From positions 1-9,679 of the forward strand of contig CAMWIS010000053.1 in assembly GCA_947174375.1 (NCBI GenBank): a stretch of DNA of 9,679 nt, in the 5' to 3' direction. The DNA comes from an uncultured Bacteroidales bacterium (GTDB lineage Bacteria; Bacteroidota; Bacteroidia; Bacteroidales; P3). The position numbers and the translations under genes are program-made. A model generated the notes under the pieces. That model ran no database searches, was not told the DNA's origin, and saw only the letters and a program-made list of their open reading frames with translations. Positions 1-6,500 of the stretch are shown here, one piece after another; the stretch's first letter is position 1; every line of letters begins with the position of its first letter.

Positions 1-27
1 AAACTGACGCCGATAAGTTAACCGCCC

Positions 28-474
28 CTAATTCAAATTGGGCCAGTCGAAGTAGGCTCTTTCCCACAACAGCACCGTGCCGTCTTCGCGCGTGAGGGCG
101 TACCAAAACTCCGCGCGCACCGACTCGTAGCCGGCCTTCCGGTAGGTTTCCCGCAACTGCGGCAAGTTGAAATTGTACAGCCGCCAACGGTCCCAAAATA
201 CAATCGCGGCCTCATCGTTATTCAATTCCCGCGCCGCCGAATGCGTACCGGCCTCGTTGGTAAAAAACATCGGATCAAGCATATGGTACTGATCCATATA
301 ATCCATAAACTCCTTGTCCGAAGACACCGGCGCTCCATCCGTCATGAAACCCGAAATAATGAGTCCCTCCACGGTATAGAAGTACTTATCCTGTTCCGTA
401 TAGCTGCAGGAAGTAAGACCGGCCACGCCTATCAAGGCGCAGCCGATCATCAAGACTTTCAACAAACGCTTCAT
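28..474 (-). CDS. Small lipoprotein of unknown function
   Basis: The product is a 148-residue predicted lipoprotein. It starts with a basic n-region (Lys2, Arg3, Lys6) and a hydrophobic stretch at about residues 7-19. A lipobox L20-T21-S22-C23 follows, making Cys23 the likely lipidation and signal peptidase II site. The mature part is about 126 residues, rich in aromatic residues (many W, Y and F) and acidic residues, and has no motif I recognise. The residues after Cys23 (S-Y-T-E-Q-D) are not a clear Bacteroidota surface-export signal, so periplasmic versus surface location is open. The start lies three bases after the gcvP stop, in the same reading frame (TAA-GCG-ATG), and no Shine-Dalgarno sequence is seen. 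Translational coupling to gcvP is likely. The stop is TAG at 28-30. I am sure of the coding region and the lipoprotein class, but not of any function. Confidence 0.85.
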   Translation of the reverse strand: MKRLLKVLMIGCALIGVAGLTSCSYTEQDKYFYTVEGLIISGFMTDGAPVSSDKEFMDYMDQYHMLDPMFFTNEAGTHSAARELNNDEAAIVFWDRWRLYNFNLPQLRETYRKAGYESVRAEFWYALTREDGTVLLWERAYFDWPNLN

Positions 475-477
475 CGC

Positions 478-3348
478 TTATTCGGCTTTAAGCGTGCAAC
501 ACAGGTTACGGTCGCCGAACGCATCGTCCACCTTGCCGCAGGAAGGCCAATACTTGTCTTCGTGCGGGAGCGGGAACGCGGCTTCCTTACGCGTGTAAGG
601 ACGGTCCCACGTGTCGGCGGACACCACATACACCGTATGCGGCGCGTTCTTGATCAGGTTGTTCGCCTTGTCGGCCTTGCCGCTCTCGATGTCGGCGATT
701 TCCTTGCGGATGGCCACGAAAGCGTCCACAAGCCGATCCAGTTCGGCCAAAGGTTCGCTCTCGGTGGGTTCCACCATCAACGTGCCGTGTACCGGGAACG
801 CGACGGTAGGCGCATGGAAGCCGTAGTCCATCAGACGTTTGGCGATGTCGCCCACCTGTACGTCGGCGCTCATGCTGAACGCGTTGCAGTCCAGAATCAT
901 TTCGTGCGCACACATCCCCTGCTTGCCGACATAGAAAATCTTATAGTGGTCTTTAAGACGCGCTTTCAGATAGTTGGCGTTCAAGATAGCGTATTCCGTA
1001 GCCGCTTTCAGGCCTTCGCCGCCCAACATACGGACATAGCCGTAGGTAATGGGCAGGATGAACGCGCTACCGTAGGGCGAAGCCGCCACCGCACCGCGCT
1101 TGGGCTCGCCGTCCAACACGTTGACCACCGTATGCGACGGCAGATAGGGCGCCAGGTGCTTGGCCACACCGATCGGGCCGACGCCGGGGCCGCCACCGCC
1201 GTGGGGCATCGCGAACGTCTTGTGCAGGTTCAAGTGGCATACGTCGGCGCCCATCGTGCCCGGCGAGGTCAAACCCACCTGGGCGTTCATATTCGCGCCG
1301 TCCATATATACCTGCGCACCGCAGCTGTGGACAATCTTGATGATGTCCAAAATGGCTTCTTCGAACACGCCGTGCGTGGACGGATAGGTTACCATGAGGC
1401 AGGCCACGTTCTGACCGTGTTCCGCCACCTTGGCCTTGAGGTCTTCCACGTCAATCTCGCCTTCTTCCGTCGATTTGACGACCACCACCTTGAGGCCGGC
1501 CATAGCCGCCGACGCGGGGTTGGTGCCGTGGGCCGAAGCCGGAATCAAGCAGATGCTGCGGTGGCCTTCACCGTTGGCTTTCTGATAGGTGCGGATAACC
1601 GACAGACCGGCGTATTCGCCCGCCGCACCGGAGTTCGGCTGGAACGACAGACGCGCGAAGCCCGTGATTTCGCAGAGATCCTTTTCCAGATTGTGAATCA
1701 TTTCCAACGTACCGGCGGCCTGGTCGGCGGGCACGAACGGGTGCAGGCCGGCGAACTCAGGCATACTGAGGCACATCATCTCGGCCGCGGCGTTCAGCTT
1801 CATCGTGCAGGAGCCGAGCGGAATCATGGCGCGGTTGAGCGAAAGGTCTTTTTCTTCCAGTTTCTTCACGTAACGCATCATGTCCGTTTCGGAATGATAG
1901 CGGTGGAAGACCGGGTGTTGCAGATAGGCGCTCTGACGCTGCATGGCGGCGGGGATGGCGCGCTGCGCTTCCTGCGCGGCGGCGTCGGCCTTTACGGAGC
2001 CGGCCGCATACGTCTTGCCGGCCGCCGTGGCCAATACGTTCAGAATTGCATCCACATCGGCCAAGGCCGTCGTTTCGTCCAAGCTGATGCCGATATGGGC
2101 GGCATCGGCATAGTGGAAGTTGATTTCAGCCGCCAGGGCCGCCTTACGCAAGCCGTCCATCGCCACGCCGGCCGGCAACGCGAGGTAAAGCGTGTCGAAA
2201 TACGCCTTGTTTTCCTGCGTATAGCCGAGCGCCGCCGCGCCCACGGCCAAACGGGCCGTCAGCCGGTGTACGTCTTCCGCAATGGCTTTCAGGCCGCAGG
2301 GGCCGTGCCATACCGCATACATGGCCGACATCGTGGCCATCAAGGCCTGCGCCGTACAGATATTGGACGTGGCCTTGTCGCGTTTGATATGCTGTTCACG
2401 CGTCTGCAAAGCCAAACGGAAGGCTTTGTTGCCCTGCGCATCGACGGTAAGCCCGATGATACGGCCCGGGATCTGACGTTTGAAGTCTTCTTTCGTGGCG
2501 AAGAAAGCGGCCGACGGACCGCCGAAGCCCATCGGCAGACCGAAACGCTGGTTGCTGCCCAACACGCAGTCGGCACCCCATACGCCCGGTTCCTTCAGCA
2601 TCGTCAACGCGAGCAGGTCGGTGGCCACGGCCACGAGGCAGTTGTTTTCGTGCGCCTTGGCGATGAAGGCTTCATAATCGCGCGCCTCACCGCAACGGTC
2701 GATATGCTGTACGATGGCGCCGTAGATGTCGGGCGTAAAGGCCAGCTCCTCTTCCTTGCCGATGGTCAGCTTGATGCCCAGCCATTCGGCCCGCGTCTTG
2801 ATAACGTCGATGGTCTGCGGGTAGAGGCGTTCGGAAACGAAGAACGTGCGCGCGTCGGCCTTTTGCTGTTCGCGGCTGCGCGCGTTGAAGAACATCATCA
2901 TGGCTTCCGCGGCTGCCGTCGCCTCGTCCAAAAGCGAAGCGTTGGTCAACGGCATCCCCGTCAAATCGACGATCATCGTCTGGAACACCATCAAGGCTTC
3001 CAAACGGCCCTGCGAAATCTCGGCCTGATACGGCGTATAGGACGTGTACCAACCCGGATTTTCCAAGATGTTGCGTTGGATGACGGCCGGCGTGATGCAG
3101 TTGTAGTAGCCCTGGCCGATATAGCTCTTGTAAGCCTTGTTCTTCCGACCCAACGTCCGCAGGTGGTTCAGATATTCATACTCGTTCATGCCCGCCGGCA
3201 GATTCAGCGGTTGCTTGAGACGGATGGCGGCAGGCACCGTCTTGTCAATCAATTCATCCATAGACGATACGCCTATGGTTTTCAGCATTTTCGCCGTTTC
3301 TTCGGCGTTAGGCCCGTTGTGACGACAGGCAAAATTGTTGCTCAACAT
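478..3348 (-). CDS. gcvP: Glycine dehydrogenase (decarboxylating), P-protein of the glycine cleavage system
   Basis: This is the PLP-dependent P-protein. It decarboxylates glycine and passes the aminomethyl group to the lipoyl arm of GcvH, the first step of the cytoplasmic glycine cleavage system that feeds 5,10-methylene-THF. At 956 residues it is the one-chain form with N- and C-terminal halves fused, close to the E. coli length, rather than the split GcvPA/GcvPB type. Visible landmarks include RHNGP at 9-13 and the GQGYY...NPGWYTSYTPYQAEISQGRLE block at about 78-116. Further on are GSCTM at 512-516 and the PLP-binding NLHKTF with Schiff-base Lys710, followed by the glycine-rich H-G-G-G-G-P loop at 716-721. 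The C-terminal GDRNL-type ending is also present. All expected blocks are intact. Neither gcvT nor gcvH is in the window, so the system is not encoded as one cluster here. The start lies 47 bases after the rhomboid stop in an A/T-rich leader with no clear Shine-Dalgarno sequence. Confidence 0.98.
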   Translation of the reverse strand: MLSNNFACRHNGPNAEETAKMLKTIGVSSMDELIDKTVPAAIRLKQPLNLPAGMNEYEYLNHLRTLGRKNKAYKSYIGQGYYNCITPAVIQRNILENPGWYTSYTPYQAEISQGRLEALMVFQTMIVDLTGMPLTNASLLDEATAAAEAMMMFFNARSREQQKADARTFFVSERLYPQTIDVIKTRAEWLGIKLTIGKEEELAFTPDIYGAIVQHIDRCGEARDYEAFIAKAHENNCLVAVATDLLALTMLKEPGVWGADCVLGSNQRFGLPMGFGGPSAAFFATKEDFKRQIPGRIIGLTVDAQGNKAFRLALQTREQHIKRDKATSNICTAQALMATMSAMYAVWHGPCGLKAIAEDVHRLTARLAVGAAALGYTQENKAYFDTLYLALPAGVAMDGLRKAALAAEINFHYADAAHIGISLDETTALADVDAILNVLATAAGKTYAAGSVKADAAAQEAQRAIPAAMQRQSAYLQHPVFHRYHSETDMMRYVKKLEEKDLSLNRAMIPLGSCTMKLNAAAEMMCLSMPEFAGLHPFVPADQAAGTLEMIHNLEKDLCEITGFARLSFQPNSGAAGEYAGLSVIRTYQKANGEGHRSICLIPASAHGTNPASAAMAGLKVVVVKSTEEGEIDVEDLKAKVAEHGQNVACLMVTYPSTHGVFEEAILDIIKIVHSCGAQVYMDGANMNAQVGLTSPGTMGADVCHLNLHKTFAMPHGGGGPGVGPIGVAKHLAPYLPSHTVVNVLDGEPKRGAVAASPYGSAFILPITYGYVRMLGGEGLKAATEYAILNANYLKARLKDHYKIFYVGKQGMCAHEMILDCNAFSMSADVQVGDIAKRLMDYGFHAPTVAFPVHGTLMVEPTESEPLAELDRLVDAFVAIRKEIADIESGKADKANNLIKNAPHTVYVVSADTWDRPYTRKEAAFPLPHEDKYWPSCGKVDDAFGDRNLCCTLKAE

Positions 3349-3395
3349 ATTGTATAAAATTTTTGTCTTTATTCCTTATGCCATGCGCGGAACGC

Positions 3396-4085
3396 CTACC
3401 GGCCATGTATCCGGCTTCCGTGCTTCCGCCAATATAAAATCAAGCCGATTCCGAACAGCATACCGCCTAAGTGCGCGAAATGCGCCACCCCGTCGGCCGT
3501 GCCGCCGATGCCGGCGAACAGTTCCAACAATCCGTATATAATGACGAACCATTTGGCCCGTATCGGAAACAGGAAATACAGGTAAATCGGCAGGTTGGGG
3601 AAACACATCCCGAACGCCAACAGGATGCCGAACACGGCGCCCGACGCCCCTATCGTGACGATTTGGTTGACGTATTGCGCCACGGCGTAGGCCGGATAGT
3701 GCGGCATATAGTTGAAATAGACGTTCAGCCCCACCACCAGCGTCTGCATCAAGCCCGCGCCGATGCCCGTAACCATATAGTAGATCAGGAAGCGGCGGCC
3801 GCCCCACAGGTTCTCCAACGCATAGCCGAACATCCACAACGCGAACATATTGAAGAACAGATGCGAGAAATTGCCGTGCATGAACATATACGTGACGTAC
3901 TGCCACCAGTGGAAATCGGTGGCCGACACGTAATGCAGCCCCAAATAGCGGCTCAAATCGATGCCGTACAGCCCGAACGTCAGGTCGGCCATATAAAACA
4001 GCACGTTGATGATCAAAAGGTTTTTGATGACGGGCGGCAGGAATTGAAAGCCCCGCACGCGGTAGTTATCGTTATAGGTCTCCAT
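3396..4085 (-). CDS. Rhomboid family intramembrane serine protease
   Basis: The product is a 229-residue polytopic inner-membrane protein with the rhomboid signature, expected to cleave substrates within or near transmembrane segments. The family landmarks appear in order. H70, H75 and N79 (HGNFSHLFFNM) match the HxxxxHxxxN pattern of the second transmembrane helix, in which the Asn helps form the oxyanion hole. The nucleophile motif G146-A-S148-G is in a hydrophobic helix. The dyad histidine is in H205-L-G-G, preceded by H202. About six hydrophobic segments are visible, starting near residues 20-40 and ending near 205-218, which fits the basic six-helix bacterial form. Catalytic residues are intact, so the enzyme should be active. 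The substrate is unknown. The start lies two bases after the mutL stop, and in many Bacteroidales a rhomboid gene follows mutL. No extra cytoplasmic domain is present. The C-terminus is short and basic. Confidence 0.95.
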   Translation of the reverse strand: METYNDNYRVRGFQFLPPVIKNLLIINVLFYMADLTFGLYGIDLSRYLGLHYVSATDFHWWQYVTYMFMHGNFSHLFFNMFALWMFGYALENLWGGRRFLIYYMVTGIGAGLMQTLVVGLNVYFNYMPHYPAYAVAQYVNQIVTIGASGAVFGILLAFGMCFPNLPIYLYFLFPIRAKWFVIIYGLLELFAGIGGTADGVAHFAHLGGMLFGIGLILYWRKHGSRIHGR

Positions 4086-4087
4086 CG

Positions 4088-6025
4088 TTATTTGCTGTTT
4101 TTAAAGGCCTGTTTAACGTCCGTTTCAGGCATAATCCAATAGGTACGCCGACCGCTCGGCGACAGGTGCGGACACTCGGAGGCGAACAGGTCGTTAATCA
4201 GGCTCATCATCTCCGCCCGGCTCAGCACCTGCCCGTGCCGGACCGCCGTCTGACGCGCCAGCGCCACCGCCACATTGTCTTCCTGCCGGCCGTGTACCGT
4301 CATCATCCGGCTGATATAGTCGTCCACCGTGTTCTCGACGAGCGCGGCAATGTCTTCGTCTTTGGTCTGGGCCGGCGCCGCGTTGACGATGAACGAGCCG
4401 CCGCCCACCCATTCGATTTCCCAGCCCCAGGCCGCCAGCTTCTCGCGGATGTCTTTGAGCACATCGCTTTGGGAGGGCGACAACTGGATGGTTTTGGGGA
4501 ACAACAGCCGCTGCCCCGCCGGCTTCTCGTGCGCCTGCCGGTTTTTCAGATAGCGTTCGTATATAATGCGTTCGGAGGCCGCCTGCTGATCGACGAACAG
4601 CAAGCCCGACTTGACGGTGGTAACGATATAGGCCAAAGCGAACTGCAGGAATTTGTTGTTCAAATCGGATTCGGCCGCCAAAGCCTCCGCCGACACGGGC
4701 ACCACCCCGTTGGGTTCGGCGTTGATTTTGGACATCCGGTTGGTGCTGACCGCCATTTCGGACTGCGTAGGCCGCCCCTGCCTGGGCAAAGCCGCCTCGG
4801 TGGCGTCGGCCAGTTCGGGCGCGAACGTCTCCTTATAGAATTGCAGTTGCGCCTGCAACGATTCGCCTTGCCGCACGTCCGAAGCGTAAGACGGTTTCTT
4901 GCCGCTCTGCTTGTAGGCCACGGCGAACGGGTCGTAGTTCGGGTCGAGGTTCAGGCGCGGCGGTTCGGGAAAGCCCAACGGCTTGCGCGTCGGCACCACG
5001 ACGTCGTTCTCGTTGTCGAAATCCAAGGCCGGCGCAAGTTGGGTCACGCCTATCGCGTGCTTGACCACCGAAAGCAATACGCCGTAAATCAGTTTCTCGT
5101 CGTTGAAACGGATTTCGGTCTTGGTGGGATGGATGTTGACGTCTATCGTTTCGGGCCTTACCGTCAGCCGCAGGAAATAGGCCGGATAGTTCTTTTCCGG
5201 CACCAGCTGCTTATAGGCCGTTTCGATGGCGTGGCTAAGCCCGATATGTTTGACATAGCGTGTATTGACGAACAGATACTGTTTGCTGCGGTTCTTGGTC
5301 GTGTATTCGGGCGTGCAGATGAAGCCGTCGATGTCGATGTCGCCCGCGGCCTCATGCACGCGCACGAGCCGCTGCTCGAACGCCCGCCCCATGAGTTGCA
5401 CGACGCGCTGACGGAACGAGCCCGCCTCCAAATGGTAAACCTGCTTTTCATCGCGCGTGAGTTGCCATTTGATTTCGGGATGCGCCATAGCCACGCGCAC
5501 GAACTCTTCCTCGATATAGCGGTATTCCACCTCGTCGGACTTGAGGAACTGCCGGCGCGCCGGTGTATTGAAATAGATGTTCTTGACGCTGATTTGCGTG
5601 CCGTCGGGACAGGCGCAGGCTTGCGCCGACGTCCGCTTCTCGCCCTCCATGCACACGGTGTAGCCCGTTTCGTCGTTCGGGCGCTTGGTTTTAAGTTCCA
5701 CGCAGGCCACGGCCGCTATCGACGCCAAAGCCTCCCCGCGGAACCCCATCGTTTGGAGCGTATAGAGGTCGTCGGCCTGACGGATTTTGGACGTCGCGTG
5801 CCGCAGGAAGCATTTTTCGGCATCCTCGGCCGACATCCCGCAACCGTTGTCGATGACCTGGATGAGCGTCTTGCCGGCGTCGCGCACCAGCAGATGGATA
5901 TCGTCCGCCCCTGCGTCCACGGCGTTTTCAAGCAGTTCCTTGACCGCGGAGGCCGGCCGGTTGACGACTTCGCCCGCCGCAATCTGGTTGGCCACGTGTT
6001 CCGGTAGTAACTGTATCAGGCTCAT
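4088..6025 (-). CDS. mutL: DNA mismatch repair protein MutL
   Basis: MutL is a homodimeric GHKL ATPase that links MutS mismatch recognition to downstream strand removal. The N-terminal ATPase domain (about 1-330) is canonical. It has ANQIAAGEVV at 12-21, catalytic E30 and Mg-binding N34 in KELLENAVDAGA, D59-N-G-C-G-M, HATSK at 76-80, GFRGEALASI at 94-103, FNTPARR at 152-158 and HPTK at 299-302. A low-conservation linker (about 335-450) leads to the C-terminal dimerisation domain (about 455-645). There the endonuclease motif DQHA-x2-E-x4-E reads D479-Q-Q481-A with E485 and E490, so the metal-site His is replaced by Gln. The place of the ACR motif reads A590-R591-Q592, without Cys. C618-P-H620 is kept but is not followed by GRP. 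Endonuclease activity is therefore doubtful. The 645-residue length is normal. The start was chosen at the MSLIQLLPEHVANQIAAGE N-terminus typical of the family. The gene lies 21 bases after the 94-residue gene and 2 bases before the rhomboid gene. Confidence 0.98.
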   Translation of the reverse strand: MSLIQLLPEHVANQIAAGEVVNRPASAVKELLENAVDAGADDIHLLVRDAGKTLIQVIDNGCGMSAEDAEKCFLRHATSKIRQADDLYTLQTMGFRGEALASIAAVACVELKTKRPNDETGYTVCMEGEKRTSAQACACPDGTQISVKNIYFNTPARRQFLKSDEVEYRYIEEEFVRVAMAHPEIKWQLTRDEKQVYHLEAGSFRQRVVQLMGRAFEQRLVRVHEAAGDIDIDGFICTPEYTTKNRSKQYLFVNTRYVKHIGLSHAIETAYKQLVPEKNYPAYFLRLTVRPETIDVNIHPTKTEIRFNDEKLIYGVLLSVVKHAIGVTQLAPALDFDNENDVVVPTRKPLGFPEPPRLNLDPNYDPFAVAYKQSGKKPSYASDVRQGESLQAQLQFYKETFAPELADATEAALPRQGRPTQSEMAVSTNRMSKINAEPNGVVPVSAEALAAESDLNNKFLQFALAYIVTTVKSGLLFVDQQAASERIIYERYLKNRQAHEKPAGQRLLFPKTIQLSPSQSDVLKDIREKLAAWGWEIEWVGGGSFIVNAAPAQTKDEDIAALVENTVDDYISRMMTVHGRQEDNVAVALARQTAVRHGQVLSRAEMMSLINDLFASECPHLSPSGRRTYWIMPETDVKQAFKNSK

Positions 6026-6046
6026 GGAATAACGGACGTCAACGGA

Positions 6047-6331
6047 TTAGAGGATGAAAAACAACAAGACCACGACCAAACCGATGGCGATGAACAGCGC
6101 GCGACGGCTCAACAGCCCCCTGGTGTTGCGCCGCGGCCGCTGCGTCTCGAACTCCTGACGCATACGCGCCTCCCGCTCGGCCCTTTCGTTGCCCGCGGGC
6201 TCCGCCCCTTCCGCCGCGTATTTTTTCTTCAGCAGGTCTAAACGTTCCTGCTCCTCGTTGTAGTAACGCGGCTTGTATTCAAATGTCCGCCTCGGACGGG
6301 TTTTGAAGAATGTCGGCAAAAACAGCCCCAT
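6047..6331 (-). CDS. Small C-terminally anchored membrane protein, first gene of the mutL operon
   Basis: This 94-residue protein has three visible parts. Residues 1-25 (MGLFLPTFFKTRPRR...) are basic and aromatic, including the F-x-Y-x-P-R-Y-Y segment. Residues 26-70 are highly charged and Glu/Arg/Lys-rich, probably helical. A single C-terminal hydrophobic helix spans about 78-94 (ALFIAIGLVVVLLFFIL) and runs to the last residue. The arginines just before the helix (R71, R76, R77) suggest the charged part stays in the cytoplasm, as in a tail-anchored protein. No enzymatic motif is visible. I recall similar short proteins with an MGLFLP-like start upstream of mutL in other Bacteroidales, which would support a real conserved gene, but this is from memory and unchecked. 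It is the promoter-proximal gene of the likely operon, 21 bases before mutL and about 39 bases after a predicted transcription start. Confidence 0.85.
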   Translation of the reverse strand: MGLFLPTFFKTRPRRTFEYKPRYYNEEQERLDLLKKKYAAEGAEPAGNERAEREARMRQEFETQRPRRNTRGLLSRRALFIAIGLVVVLLFFIL

Positions 6332-6376
6332 AGCGTTCGGTTTTATCGGTCAGGCATTGCACGTATGCCCAACCTG

Positions 6377-6407
6377 CAAATTTACATTTTTTTTGCCGTT
6401 TTTGAAA
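6377..6407 (-). promoter_or_regulatory. Predicted Bacteroidota promoter for the 94-aa/mutL/rhomboid/gcvP operon
   Basis: Read on the minus strand, 6384-6377 is TAAATTTG, a full match to the Bacteroidota -7 consensus TAnnTTTG. Nineteen bases upstream, 6407-6404 reads TTTC, one mismatch from the -33 element TTTG, at an accepted spacing. The start of transcription would be near 6370, giving a leader of about 39 bases before the ATG at 6331. The -7 box sits inside a near-palindrome, TGCAAATTTACA (6375-6386), with one mismatched pair. The -33 box lies within copy A of the direct repeat. Confidence 0.55.
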
Positions 6408-6411
6408 ACCG
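6387..6411 (+). repeat. Direct repeat copy A (T8-N6-TTTGAAAACCG)
   Basis: Copy A consists of eight T (6387-6394), six variable bases (GCCGTT) and the 11-mer TTTGAAAACCG (6401-6411). Copy B starts exactly 49 bases downstream with the same layout, and 20 of 25 positions are identical. This copy covers the predicted -33 box of the minus-strand promoter. It also holds a short inverted repeat GTTTT-TG-AAAAC (6398-6409). It could be a regulator binding site or a remnant of a promoter duplication. Confidence 0.6.
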
Positions 6412-6421
6412 GGGTGAATTG

Positions 6422-6453
6422 TTCGGCGCGTATCGTTTTTTTTCGTATATTTG
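6422..6453 (+). promoter_or_regulatory. Predicted Bacteroidota promoter for the EF-G paralogue
   Basis: On the plus strand 6446-6453 is TATATTTG, a full match to the Bacteroidota -7 consensus TAnnTTTG. Twenty bases upstream 6422-6425 is TTCG, one mismatch from the -33 element TTTG. Transcription would start near 6460, leaving a leader of about 40 bases before the ATG at 6501. The leader is A-rich just before the start and has no Shine-Dalgarno match, as is usual in this phylum. The -7 box overlaps copy B of the direct repeat. Confidence 0.6.
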
Positions 6454-6460
6454 AAAACCG
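6436..6460 (+). repeat. Direct repeat copy B (T8-N6-TTTGAAAACCG)
   Basis: Copy B consists of eight T (6436-6443), six variable bases (CGTATA) and the same 11-mer TTTGAAAACCG (6450-6460) as copy A. Here the variable part supplies the TA of the plus-strand -7 box, so this copy works as a promoter while copy A lacks the TA at that place. The 49-base offset is about 4.7 helical turns. Confidence 0.6.
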
Positions 6461-6500
6461 AAGTTTTAAAACCATTTTACAGACTAAAAATCACATCATT

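Noticed and set aside
1..27. A terminator after the lipoprotein gene
   Set aside because: The 27 bases show no stem-loop or T-tract. The real end of the transcript may lie outside the window.
241..3357. A 1038-codon plus-strand open frame lying across gcvP, with its start inside the lipoprotein gene
   Set aside because: Its codons line up exactly with the reversed codons of gcvP and the lipoprotein, so it stays open only because those genes avoid TTA, CTA and TCA. The predicted protein is rich in His, Arg and Gly with no domain. It is a shadow of GC-rich codon use.
3349..3395. A possible glycine riboswitch or own promoter before gcvP
   Set aside because: Only 47 bases are free, too few for a glycine riboswitch aptamer, and no TAnnTTTG match is present. 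The nearest weak match (3429-3436, minus strand) has a mismatch and no -33 partner.
3471..4142. A 223-codon plus-strand open frame opposite the rhomboid gene
   Set aside because: It is in the same antisense phase, has charged low-information composition, and is a shadow of the rhomboid gene.
4166..6007. A 613-codon plus-strand open frame opposite mutL
   Set aside because: It shows the same codon-aligned antisense phase as the gcvP shadow, an Arg/His/Leu-rich product, and no family resemblance.
6273..6500. An upstream in-frame ATG that would lengthen the EF-G paralogue by 76 residues
   Set aside because: The extension would run antisense through the 94-residue gene and over both predicted promoters, and it does not resemble an EF-G N-terminus. 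The ATG at 6501 gives the expected start of the family.
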